Below, piece after piece: positions 36,461 through 46,566 of a stretch of DNA of 64,000 nucleotides. The notes under the pieces were generated by a model. The model saw nothing but the letters and a program-made list of their open reading frames with translations. It searched no databases and was not told the DNA's origin. The stretch covers positions 3,658,001 through 3,722,000 of the forward strand of contig NW_024037053.1 in assembly GCF_015706575.1 (NCBI RefSeq), written 5' to 3'. The translations under genes were made by a program, and so were the position numbers. This DNA is from Patiria miniata (Eukaryota; Echinodermata; Asteroidea; Valvatida; Asterinidae). Each line of letters begins with the position of its first letter. The stretch's first letter is position 1.

Positions 36461-38934
36461 CACGTTTGGTTTCTGGGTCAACAACGACATTAAAAATGAT
36501 CCAGAGAAGTATCACCTTGACCCAGCAATGTGTCATTGTCGACCCTGAAAAGTATTAGAATTACGGAGATCGGGTCAAATCTGACCAGGAACGGTTTGAA
36601 GAGTGTCTCGGAGATGGAAATAGTTCATCCTGTCATTTATACTTGAAAAGGGGAGAATGTATCGGTCTTTGAGGCGACATTACCGGAAGTCTTCGTTGGG
36701 TTGATCGGTTGACCAAGCCGAAATAATTAAACTAATCCGTCTTCACCGCTGATAGATTCGTTCTCCCCAGTCTACTGGCCGGCCGTATTTCCCGTAACAA
36801 CTGTTATCCTTAGTTTAATTTTAAACCCTACTTTTCTCAATCACTCCGATTATACAGGGTACCCCAGCCCCTCCTCCCCCCTCCCCACAAAAAATAGAAG
36901 TATGCTCATTTACAAAAACACAAGCTGGTTCGTCTGTTATTGAAATGGTTCTGTGACATGTGAAGACATAATGTTTCATCATGAATTCATGTCACTAAAT
37001 GTCACAATGTATAGCACATATAACACTATAACACCGGAAAAGGCCTACAACTGAATCGGACCTTTACTTCTAAATGCTCCTTCAATGTGCGGTCACATGA
37101 CACGTGATGACATCATCATGACGTCACTTAAATTTACATCTAAATTTACTTCTCAAAATAGGCTCTGCAGCAAAAACTACTGAACCGAATCGGGAGATCT
37201 TGGTATCATATTTCTTCTAAAAAGGTTCTCCATCCATTGGTTCAGGTGGTTTGCGTCTCAAGGTAGTGGAAGTATGCCATTCCATTGCTGTGTTGGCCAC
37301 CCAGTGTATTTATTTATTTTATTGATGAAAAATAAACCCACATGGTCTGCCACGGAAGGCCATTCTTATAAGCATATTTATTAGATAAACCCCCGACTCC
37401 CAACCCATGTAGACCCAGCCAAAATGGATGTCTCCGGTGGCCTGCACCTCATTTCAATATCGGCCTACGCTGCACATCAAATTTGCTTTTTTCTATACTC
37501 CAAAAGGTACAGCAAAATATTATTTTAAGTCAAGGTAGTAAATGTTGTGGACTAGGAATTATTTGATTCGCTTAAGACGAAACAAATATTGTTTTATTGG
37601 GTCTGCATACATAGGACGTGAACTCCGCAAAGAAGTTAAGTGTTTGTTTAAGATCCAATGTCGAGACAACAAATGATCTTTCTTATTATTTGGGCCTATT
37701 TTAAAGATGAAAAATATGTTGTTTTTTTCCAGGAAAAACCAAATCCAGACGCCTACGCCTTGCTTACCAAAACTAACTCTTCCTCTAGCTATTTACCCCA
37801 AAACTGGACTTATTGTCAATAGGCCTTATTCGCAGGCCTATTTTAAATTGAAAGCGAGGTAAATTCTTCATTTTTGAAACTTACGAATAAAAATTAAAGC
37901 AGTGACATAAAGTTAATTACACATTAATACCGGTTTTCTCTGATGAATAATTTAAAATGTGTGATTGAAACATACCCCAATGTTTTAGGCTCCATTTTGA
38001 AAAAAGGAGGCATGGAACGCATAAATAGTCAGGCACCATTCCATTCAACAGTTAAAATGTATTAAATACATTCAGGAAACACGACCAAAGATGGCTTCAT
38101 CGTGAATACGGTCGATTAATCAAGACTACCAAGCCTCAGCCTTGCCGCATAATTAGAATTAAGGTCGGAGGTGCAGTTTTATTCCTGTTATCTGTATAAT
38201 GCCCGTGACATTTCCATCGATGTCATTTTCCGTAAGCGGGAACACTATTATTAAGTATTGTCTTTTTATCTTTTGTGTGCAGATTGTCTCTAGATGTCTG
38301 GAAATGTGTAAACTGTTATTCTCCGTTCTCCCCTTAAGATTTCAGACGCACGTCAGACGTCACTTCGGAATTACGACCATCGACGAGCAGTTCTCTTTTA
38401 CATGATCCTATAATACTTTTGAGTTATGAAACACGGGTAATTCTTCATCAATAATTGGGGAGAATCGAGCAATCATGGTGACGTTCAATTATTCATTCCA
38501 ATCAACCTATAGGACAGTCTTCCACACCATTTCTGCGGGGGCAACAACCGACGAAGTTGACGGTCCTTTTATGCAATCCTTCATGAGAGTTTTAGGAGAT
38601 ACATCTTGAGTTGTTTGTGTGTGTGTCGGTAATTGAAGCCGAGTAGGCCACTCAATTAAAAAAAACAAGCGCATGTATCACTTCGAAATCATCGAGACAA
38701 GCACTGTGTAAAAGAAATGCGGGGGAAAAGTTATGCAGAAAATTTGCATATAACCCACACATCGGAAATGATATTTTAATGGTATTTTTACAACATTAAT
38801 TTGCTTTTGCTGTAATTTTCAGAAATGGATGGATTTTTGGGTAATATATTTTATAGCAAATATTGATAGACTGACCTGTTTAAATTTTTGTGTTATTAGA
38901 TGCTGGAAAAACCCAGGAAAAAATGATGTTCTTG
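36461..38934. other. No gene recognised
   Basis: Mixed sequence. A C-rich tract lies at 36865-36890 and several GGCCTA words at 37040-37840. ATTTATTTATTTTATTGATG and the following CCACATGG...CCACGGAAGG (37300-37370) look like a repeat remnant I cannot name. No exon is supported. Confidence 0.4.
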
Positions 38935-39440
38935 TAGTCTGGTTCCCTGACCTTGCTTTAGACGAAACGGAGCAATTTATAGACGTCGGGTCGGGATTTG
39001 TCAAGTCAGTGAACCAGACTAGCTGGCTTGCCCCCGTTCATGGACGTGTATACATGTACCGGTTACAAACACAATGTGGACTAACTAAATTTGATAAACC
39101 GGGGGCAGTGTTTGAAAAAGTGTGTTTTTTTCTCCAACGATAGTCGGCTGCCCATCGTCGGAAATTGATACAAAAATAAAAAAATTCCTTTTTTCTTGAA
39201 AATGACATCACACCAGGTGCCATGATTTCAAAGGATGCTTGAGACTATTATTCACTGACAGAGTCAAGTATCTGTATCTGTAGCGTACTGCAAGCAAAAC
39301 TCCACTATGGGATATACGGTTGCAGGCGCGTGGTGGCGACGCCTACCCAAGTAAGGTATTTCGTAATCATTTGGTAGTTTGTTTTTTTGATATTTGCAGT
39401 TTGTTTTTTTGATATTTGCAGTTTGTTTGTTTTGATATTT
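38935..39440 (-). repeat. Hairpin repeat family, copy C (inverted)
   Basis: The reverse complement carries the family body (GGCACCTGGTGTGATGTCAT) and the central hairpin (39133-39141 against 39154-39162, one mismatch). Both outer arms are present: TAGTCTGGTTCCCTGAC (38935-38951) and GTCAGTGAACCAGACTA (39005-39021). Its AAACATCAAAA-like end has expanded into the tandem repeat at 39376. Open frames through this copy are not genes. Confidence 0.8.
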
Positions 39441-39465
39441 GTAGTTTGTTTTTTTGATATTTGCA
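39376..39465. repeat. 22-23-bp tandem repeat, four copies
   Basis: Four copies of AGTTTGTTTTTTTGATATTT plus GC/GT lie head to tail. The unit corresponds to the terminal AAATATCAAAAAAACAAACT word of copy C of the hairpin family, so the array grew from that element's end. Confidence 0.85.
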
Positions 39466-39916
39466 AAATATTGTATAATTATTAAATTTAAACAACCAGG
39501 CGAAATGCCTGACGGAAGTTAATTATTTTTGTTTTCTTTTTTTAAAAATACGTCATTTTCTTCGTGGGCGAAAAGCACAACTGTTTCCCCCACCAGGCAA
39601 ATTGACGAACATCGTTCCTTGCGGTTCCGGATGTCAACCTGCGGTCGGCAGCTAATTGATCGCGGGCGATTGAAGACTCCTCGGCCGGGCGAGTTGACTC
39701 GACGTCTCCCGGAACTGGTTAGCTATCTTTAGGTTCAGCGAGTCCCAGCCGCCTCCTCCTAACTCATTATATACCGCGATTTCAGTCATTAGTGCGCCAG
39801 CGTGCCAAACGAGAGAAGCCGCAAATGGAAGTTTTCAAGTACATCGCGGGTAAGGACAAATACTGTCATGTTCCCACCGCACACATGACGTCCATTCTAA
39901 CTCCTTGATACACTGT

Positions 39917-39970
39917 CTCAAAGAAGAAGAAGAAGCAGGAGAAGGAGAAGAAGGAGAAGAATAAATCTTC
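39917..39970. repeat. (GAA/GGA)n tract followed by inverted CTTCTTCTTG
   Basis: A purine-rich microsatellite is followed by a short TCTTCTTCTT word, making a small imperfect hairpin. Confidence 0.8.
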
Positions 39971-40464
39971 TTCTTGATTCTTATATCCTTGGCAGATCAC
40001 CAGACATCCGATGTTACTTCCAAGAAACGGCTTCGCCAATTGAAGTTCCTTTTTATACTTCTATATCCATTGTCCGCTCCATTTAAATTTACCGAAAACG
40101 AGACAAATGTACCGCACATCCCGTTCCAGCATCTCAGCCAGTAAAATGCTTTTTTTCGAGGAATTGTCCATAAATCGGCAAAACCGGATACAGCTACCGA
40201 CCCAGTTATCTCAACTCGCTCGTAAGCCGCGCATTTTAAATGGACACATCTCATGGACGACCAACTTCCTTAACTCTGCTAGGCGGGACCTTAAATTGTA
40301 AACGGCAATATACAAGCTATTCGGTGGGGAGGATGGAAGATTTCATTCAAAATATTGAAGACGAGGTGTTTGAAAAACAACAACAAAACAAACAAACAAA
40401 CACGTGTCTGTCATCTTGACTAGTTTGATCACTGTTGGGCTTTTTAGACTTGCCTTGATTTACC

Positions 40465-40965
40465 TTTAGTATACCTTTATTCCGAAGAATAGCATTTCGC
40501 TTATACCCAATATCAGTGTTTAATGTTGTACCAGGTAATAAGGTTACCGTGCAGGTAATGGTAAGGTTACCATGCAGGTAACGATTATGTACTGGTTCGA
40601 AGGTTCAATATGTTATCTTTTATTTACCTTTATTAATACCTTTATTCCGAAGGAAAGCATTTTGCTTTTTATTCTACCCGACATCAGTGATAAATGTTTT
40701 ACCAGGTAGTAAGGTTACCATACCGGTAATTTCGTAAGGTTACCATGCAGGTAACGATTATGTACTGGTTCGAAGGTTCAATGGGTTATCTTTTATTTAC
40801 CTTTATTAATACCTTTATTCTGAAGGATAACATTTTGCTTTTTGATTTACCCGATATCAGTGTTAAATGTTTTACCAGGTAACAAGGTTACCATGCAGGT
40901 AATGGTAAGGTTACCATGCAGGTAACGATTAGTGTAGGCCTACTGGTTCAAAGGTTCAATAGGTA
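40465..40965. repeat. 165-173-bp tandem repeat with internal GGTTACC subrepeats
   Basis: ATACCTTTATTC starts at 40471, 40636 and 40809. Each unit contains TGTTTTACCAGGTA and then two or three copies of AAGGTTACCATGCAGGTAA, which includes the palindrome GGTTACC. ACTGGTTCGAAGGTTCAAT follows. Roughly 2.7 units are present. No coding sequence. Confidence 0.9.
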
Positions 40966-42349
40966 ATCTTTTTTAAAGATATGTACTTAAATTGTAAAAC
41001 TCGAAATTGTGAACCTATCAGTGCCTCCCATGGTTTATTCAGTGAACAAACGTATTTTTCTTTCTGATTCAGGCAAGAAGTAAACGTTTGTCATAAGTTC
41101 ACATAGTCTTACCACAACGACAATGATTAATGGAGAGACCATTAACTCAGGTTGTAAAATAGTAATCGACCCAGGTGACTCGAGGCTTCGCTTAAGTGAA
41201 GAGCACGTCTTGACAGAAATTTGCGGATATGTCACTTTGCGATAACCGTTATATCTTAACATCAACATCCGAATGACGGAGCTCAGCTAGTGGAGCTTGA
41301 TTCGAAGACAATGATATCAGCACACTTCAAACAAGCATTGTTAATTCTACTTCTTTTTCTTGTTCTCGGTTGTGATGTAAATGTTACGCAACAATGAACT
41401 TTAGCCTACGTCTCCCTGGGTAGATGATCTAAACACTTACATGTGAATAATCGTACAGCCTCAATAGAAGTTACCAGGTCAAAACATGTTGTTGGCAATT
41501 TTTCTCATGTTTGTGAACTACAAAAACCTCCAATTTACATAGAATGAGTGCAAGGACAAGACTGATTTTGGTGACTTGTATTCAAATTAGCATAATATCA
41601 CTATTCTTGTTACTTCAACCAAGCTCATCACCTCACATGGTTGAAGGGCTAAACTCTATTACTATGTGAAGAAACAATTGAAATAAGTTAACACAGTAGG
41701 TGAAAAATGCTGTCAAAAGTGGATTTCCTATAATTTTGAACCACCCGTATTGCTTGTTTGCATGCAGTCTCAAAATTCGTATGGTTGAAAGAGCCTCAAC
41801 GCATCACCCTTGGTCTTCTCAATCATTCATAAAGTGGAAAGGTAAGCTGAGCATCAAGCTGCCAGGCAAAGTCGTAAAGTCCATCTATCCAAATTAACTA
41901 CAAAGGTTATTCGGCGCAGAAGTAAACGTTCTGAAAGAACAGGTCGTGTCTCTGACAAAATCAGCAAACTTAATAATTTAAGGTTCATTTTTGTTTCTAT
42001 CCAAAATTCCACATACATAATTAACGACTGCTCCTAGAAAGGCATCGATTACCGACCGTCGCAAACTTCTTGACGTCACGCAAAGCCGCTTCGTTACCCG
42101 AACTTTTTAGTTTCAAACAGAAATCGGGCGAGAGATTAGATTGGAGGAGGGGCCTAATGAGGGGGCGGGGGCGGGTAATTTGACTGTGACAGGGAAGAGA
42201 CGGCCATCAGCGGCTGCCCCCGTATCCGGCACTGTGTTTAATTGAAACGTTGAAAACAAATCTCTGACTTGCTGACGAAAATGGTAGCCTCCACTAACAT
42301 TCACCTCGGTTGTAAGTTATGCCAAGCGAAGGTCCGGATTATTTTTGTA
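40966..42349. other. No gene recognised
   Basis: AT-rich sequence with a GC-rich patch at 42140-42230. No domain or RNA gene is seen. Confidence 0.45.
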
Positions 42350-42690
42350 CAGGGTGAGTAAAAAAAACCGAAACCCAAATATCGGGACAATTGTTTTAGT
42401 AAAGTTCTGCATGTAGCACTTTCAAAATCTAGGACATGAAAGCTAAATTCAGGAGCTTTCTTTTAGTACAAGAATCATTCAAATCACTCATGTACTTTTC
42501 AAGTTACGGACTTTTAAACACAACCACCGTTTCAAAGTTCTGTTTCACGAATCACAGAAAGGTAAGTGTTCTTTCAGCAAAACAATAACAAATCACATAG
42601 GGACGTGTGTGAATTGTTTTTGTTTTGCTGAACGTACACCTTTCTAGAAACATGTATAGTACAGTTAACACGCAAAAAAGTAATTTTGTT
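42350..42690. mobile_element. Foldback MITE, mariner-like, copy 2 (partial)
   Basis: Starts CAGGGTGAGTA after TA (42348-42349). It shares the left-arm blocks of the 26860 element: TTCTGCATGTAGCAC, AATCTAGGACATGAAAGC, CTCATGTACTTTTCAAGTTA. An internal inverted pair follows (GAAAGGTAAGTGTT... against ...CGTACACCTTTC, about 42558-42648). The right terminus is not found, so the right border is approximate. Confidence 0.7.
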
Positions 42691-43452
42691 TTGAAAACCG
42701 TGCGCCTTTTCAATTTTCCATTTATATTCATGAATTTCGTTAATGTCTTGAAAGCCATAGGCTTAGACAAGCCCTCAAGATTATATCGTTAGTCCATTTC
42801 TCAGTAAACACGAGATCGACTCCGGCTAGCCTGACGTCATACACGCTATTATGTTTTTTTAAAAGCACACATTTTGTGATCACTGACGTAAATTCAACAC
42901 ACGTGGAGTCGGAGTCGGAGGCGGGTCGCAAATTTTTCATGTAAAAAAAACAACTTCAAATGACTTCCCACAATAAATCCCGTTGAAGCAATTGGTGGTA
43001 AATGACTGAATGGACTTTTATCGAAAATTTAAAACAGAAAGAGGTTTACCTTTTTTTAGCCTCCAGTTGACAACATATCCAAATCACTTTCAATGCCAAA
43101 AACTTTAAAAACACTCTTTGAAAGGGGTGCAAGCTAAGCAACGCTCCGCATAATTCAAAACAGGTTCAAAATTTGAGGGTACTGAGGGCGCAAAAATCCA
43201 TCCTAGCGAATGCCACAAATCACAGAAAACATTTGGCGGCCCAGGGATTATAACTGGCGCGTTCAAACCTTCGACTCACACTTTATATTCTAGTAGACCT
43301 CTAACGGTTGGTGGCCAGAATGGTGTAATCAGATAGCTGCATACGTTGTATTTAGCGCTATAGACATCCCACGCAGTGTTAAAATGTTATTTTAAACTTA
43401 TCGTATTCGAGACTCGGTGTTGGTTTCGCAATTTGCGCTCTCGATACTATCT
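42691..43452. other. No gene recognised
   Basis: AT-rich sequence. It includes a short GGAGTC repeat near 42905 (GGAGTCGGAGTCGGAGGCGG). No gene is seen. Confidence 0.4.
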
Positions 43453-43791
43453 TAAGCCGGCCTCAGGTCGACCCACGATTTGTTTGTGCCACGACAGAAC
43501 CGTCGGCATCAAGCACAAAAAAATATGCTAAGTCACAAAAATGAGAAATCGTGTGATGGTCGCGGAACACGTCGCAGAAGTTGAAATTGTTGTACTCTTG
43601 CGACTGTTGATTTTTTTTGAGCGCCAACTGATGCCGATCGTCTAAATGTCGTCGCAGTTGCACTTAGGTCGCACAAAATCGGCGACTGAGTTGTTTCCGA
43701 CGGTCGTAGCTCACTCAGGCCTAGCTTGATCCTGAAAAGTTAGTCGCCGACTGATCTGTGTCGTCGCAAGGTCGACCTGCGGCCGGCTTTA
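43453..43791. mobile_element. MITE with about 20-bp terminal inverted repeats
   Basis: The left end TAAGCCGGCCTCAGGTCGAC (43453-43472) is inverted against GTCGACCTGCGGCCGGCTTTA (43771-43791). The interior is rich in GTCGC/GCGAC words. No open frame of note; non-autonomous. Confidence 0.7.
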
Positions 43792-43821
43792 CGTTACGCA
43801 CTCTGGTCTCGGCTACGCACC

Positions 43822-44100
43822 CTCACTCTTACTGACATCAACACATTGCACGCTGGGATCTTTATGTACAAATATACTAATAATCTTCTCCCTCGCACAT
43901 TTTCCTCATACTTTACATCGCTTATGAAATGCATGATTACTCAAACCAGATTTCGTAATAACCCATTTCTTTCCTTCAGCCGCACCGTGTACACACTTCA
44001 CTTTTACGCTCCTTGTTTATGGAATGCCATCCCATTGAATTAAGAACGGAGCCGTCCGTGGGTCGATTTAAGATTTCTTATAAAAAGAGTCCCCCTCTCC
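43822..44100 (+). pseudogene. Non-LTR retrotransposon tail (CR1/L2/RTE-like ORF2 end)
   Basis: The frame at 43822-44042 reads LTLTDINTLHAGIFMYKYTN, then NLLPRTFSSYF, and ends APCLWNAIPLN before a stop. This order (LH.GIFMYK, NLLP..F, then P.LWN.IP) is the conserved region after the reverse transcriptase domain of many LINE ORF2 proteins. After the stop, the +1 frame continues with RTEPSVGRFKISYKKS, like the usual S..FK..LK end. A frameshift and truncation show it is dead. The exact clade cannot be settled from this piece. Confidence 0.75.
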
Positions 44101-44171
44101 CATTATGTATTTATAGCTTTATTTATCTCCTTATTTACGTTGTTTAGTCGTCATCATTCGCCTTTAACTGA

Positions 44172-44232
44172 GCAAGTGCCCTTTTTTTGGTGATGCCCCC
44201 CCCCCTGTTTGAAAACCGTTCCGCCACCACTG
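44172..44232 (-). mobile_element. G-rich MITE fragment (pairs with 9541-9625)
   Basis: The reverse complement starts CAGTGGTGGCGGAACGG, then TTCAAAC, a G-run, GCATCACC and GCACTTGCTC. This is the same word order as at 9541, so it is a dispersed copy of one family. Confidence 0.6.
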
Positions 44233-44588
44233 CTGCAACCTGAAAAGCGCCCCCACACGGAAGAGGTATAGGCATATCTTAACTCAGAGCCGTATACAGA
44301 GTGCCCTCAAAAGAAAATTGAACTTCTTCCAAAGTTCTTTCCGCTTGTAAAAATATTGTTTGGTTTGTTTCATGTGAATGTTATTCTGTAGATACCAAGC
44401 TTGAGCTACTCACGGTGTATATTGATGCCAATTTGGCATGGTTTCAAATCGACCCTGTGCGCCACAACAACATTCAACTTTTTTTTCTAATTACAAAGGA
44501 GGAAATAAAACAGCAGTTTGTTTTTCATCGGACCAATACGGGTGCATATGGAAGTGTAGATAGGACATGGTTAAAAATAAAACTAATT

Positions 44589-44856
44589 CGTACGTACAAT
44601 TACTAAACCGTACGTACGAAATACTACTTCGTACGTACGAAATACTAATTCGTACGTACGAATTACTAAACCGTACGTACGAAATACTAATTCGTACGTA
44701 CGAAATACTAATTCGTACGTACGAATTACTAATTCTTACGTACGAATTACTAAACCGTACGTACGAAATACTAATTCGTACGTACGAATTACTAAACCGT
44801 ACGTACGAAATACTAATTCGTACGTACGAATTACTAAACCGTACGTACGAATTACT
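44589..44856. repeat. 21-bp palindromic satellite, left array (13 units)
   Basis: Thirteen units of the pattern CGTACGTACGAAATACTAATT or CGTACGTACGAATTACTAAAC. The core CGTACGTACG is its own reverse complement. Units alternate between ACC- and TTC-preceded forms, suggesting a 42-bp higher-order unit in places. One unit has a mutated core (CTTACGTAC). Confidence 0.95.
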
Positions 44857-45303
44857 CAGTGGCGTAGCCACGGGAGGGGGGGGGGGGCATGGTGGAAGTG
44901 GCATAGCCAGGAATTTTTCAGTGGGGGGGGGGGGGGGGGGTGGGGGCGGCGCTTGGGGGCTGGAACATTTCATGGGGGGGGTGTCATGTAGATCAATGAT
45001 AATTTCTTTTAGAAACTCAATATCTCAGTGGGGGGCGACTGGTGGGCGACAAGGTTTCCATGGGGGGGGGGGGCTGTCACCCCACGCCCCCCCCCCTGTG
45101 GCCACACCACTGCAACAGCCCACCCCCCATGAAACCTTGTCGCCGCCCCCCTAAGTCGCCCCCCCCCCTCCACTGAGATTTTGAGTTTCGAACAAAATTA
45201 TCATTGATCTACATGACACCCCCCCTCACCTGAAATGTTCCAGCCCCCCCCCCCTGGCGCCCCCCCCCCCCCCCCCACTGGAAAATTCCTGGCTACGCCA
45301 CTG
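44857..45303. mobile_element. Nested hAT-like G/C-rich foldback element
   Basis: Termini CAGTGGCGTAGCCA (44857-44870) and TGGCTACGCCACTG (45290-45303) are perfect inverted repeats. The flanks are 8-bp direct repeats GAATTACT (44849-44856 and 45304-45311). An 8-bp duplication with CAGTGGCG ends is the hAT pattern. The interior is a long imperfect palindrome: CATTTCATGGGG...GTCATGTAGATCAATGAT on the left is matched on the right by ATCATTGATCTACATGAC. G-runs lie on one side and C-runs on the other. It encodes no transposase. It interrupts the left arm of the surrounding foldback element and is therefore the younger insertion. Confidence 0.85.
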
Positions 45304-45507
45304 GAATTACTAAATCGTACGTACAAATTACTAAACCGTACGTACGAATTACTAATTATTTCGTACGTACGGTTTAGTAATTCGTACGTACGATTTAGTA
45401 ATTCGTACCTACGATTTAGTAATTCGTACGTACGAATTAGTAATTCGTACGTACGAATTAGTAATTCGTACGTACGGTTTAGTAATTCGTACGTACGAAT
45501 TAGATTT
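45304..45507. repeat. 21-bp palindromic satellite, right array (9 units)
   Basis: The first two units keep the left-array orientation. From about 45357 the remaining seven are inverted (TTCGTACGTACGGTTTAGTA type). One core has a substitution (CGTACCTACG). Confidence 0.95.
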
Positions 45508-45878
45508 ATTTTTAACCATGTCCTATCTACACTTCCATAGGTGCATATTTATCAAAACAATGTTGAAGCACGAAGGCCAGGGAATCCATTTTGAAGGGGA
45601 TTTCTGAAAGGCATCAAAGACTTCGATTGGAAAAAAAAATCATTGTATCAACAGTTGAATTCGTTTGTTATGAGGGATAATGGGGAAAGGATCATCGGTG
45701 TTGTTGGTCAGCTAACATTTGTTTTACGGGATTAATTTCTCTGGGATTAATGTATACATGCCTTGAAATTTTTATCCTATTTTCTACCGTCTTGGGATTA
45801 CTCCATTTGGCACCTTTCCATGTGCCAAGTAAACATGTTATGTCGCTTTGCTTCGTGGTTTTTTTTTTTTTATTATTA

Positions 45879-46180
45879 CCCTCGCCAACGAGGTTATGTT
45901 TTCATCGGATTGGGTTAGTTTGTTTGTTGGTTGGTTGGTTTGTTGGTTAGGATATCTCAAAAAGTTATGGACGGATTTGCATGAACATTTTTTTAGGGGT
46001 GGTCCTTGGTACAAGTACAAATTGATAAGATTTTGGAAGTGATCCGGATTTGGGTCTGGATCCAGGATTTTATTGAAGGATTCTTCACCATTTATGCGAG
46101 TATTTCTTTTGAGTGTACTGACAATATGGCGGGGAATTGTTTAGCCTTGGCGGAGGTTTGCGCTCTCTGTGTGCTTTCAA
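45879..46180 (+). repeat. Widespread dispersed element (CCTCGCCAA...CTTGGCGGAGG type)
   Basis: Left part: ACCCTCGCCAACGAGGTTAT, GTTTTCATCGG, then (TTGG/TTTG)n. Middle: AAAAAGTTATGGACGGATTT and GGATCCAGGATTTT. Right part: CCTTGGCGGAGGTTTGCGCT. From memory, very similar sequences recur in fish and many marine invertebrates. No protein is encoded. The short open frame across it (LANEVMFSSDW...) is repeat-derived. Confidence 0.65.
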
Positions 46181-46553
46181 GTTTTATTTGTATATTAACT
46201 TTTTTTTTCTGTGTTTCTTAGTTCAAACTGATTTCGCATTAAGAGAGTTGTTGTGACTTAATCTCGACGCGTGGTGGCGCTGTTCAATCCACACGGGCAC
46301 TATAAAAAGTATAGGATTGCAGACCAGTAAATAAACTGCCATAGACCCCAACGATAAATTCCCTCACTTCAGAAATTCAGGACAAATGCTCACAACTCTC
46401 CAAGGTATTATATTAGGCGTGTGTAATGCTTATTTGGTCAAATACCTTTAATTAAACCATGTTGCAGTTTGTACAATATTAGCTGGCTGTATAGACTTTG
46501 TATCTGATCATAGTTGTGTATGGCGTCTGACAAAACAATGGCAAAGAGCACTA

Positions 46554-46566
46554 GCGCCCCCTGTCG
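46554..46566 (+). promoter_or_regulatory. Weak CTCF-like motif
   Basis: GCGCCCCCTGTCG matches the first half of the CTCF core (GCGCCCCCTGGTGG) but diverges in the second half. Confidence 0.2.

Larger units (their letters stand above)
44541..45547. mobile_element. Foldback transposon with 21-bp tandem-repeat arms and 8-bp target duplication
   Basis: The 8-bp direct repeat GGTGCATA flanks the element at 44541-44548 and 45540-45547. Just inside are inverted unique ends (TGGAAGTGTAGATAGGACAT at 44549-44568, reversed at the right), continuing CATGGTTAAAAATAA. Each end then runs into an array of 21-bp units built on the self-complementary core TTCGTACGTACGAA. Array orientation flips at about 45357, the true centre. 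The left arm has about 15 units, 13 of them before a nested insertion; the right arm has 7. Short unique ends, tandem-repeat arms and an 8-bp duplication match foldback elements such as TU of sea urchins. No transposase is present. Open frames on both strands (period divisible by three) are by-products. Confidence 0.85.

Noticed and set aside
44589..44856. Regular direct repeats resembling a CRISPR array
   Set aside because: The unit is 21 bp with no unique spacers, the core is a perfect palindrome, and the context is a eukaryotic foldback transposon.
44491..44973. 160-residue SYVRIS-repeat protein on the minus strand
   Set aside because: Product of the 21-bp satellite and the adjoining G/C run. 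No gene context.
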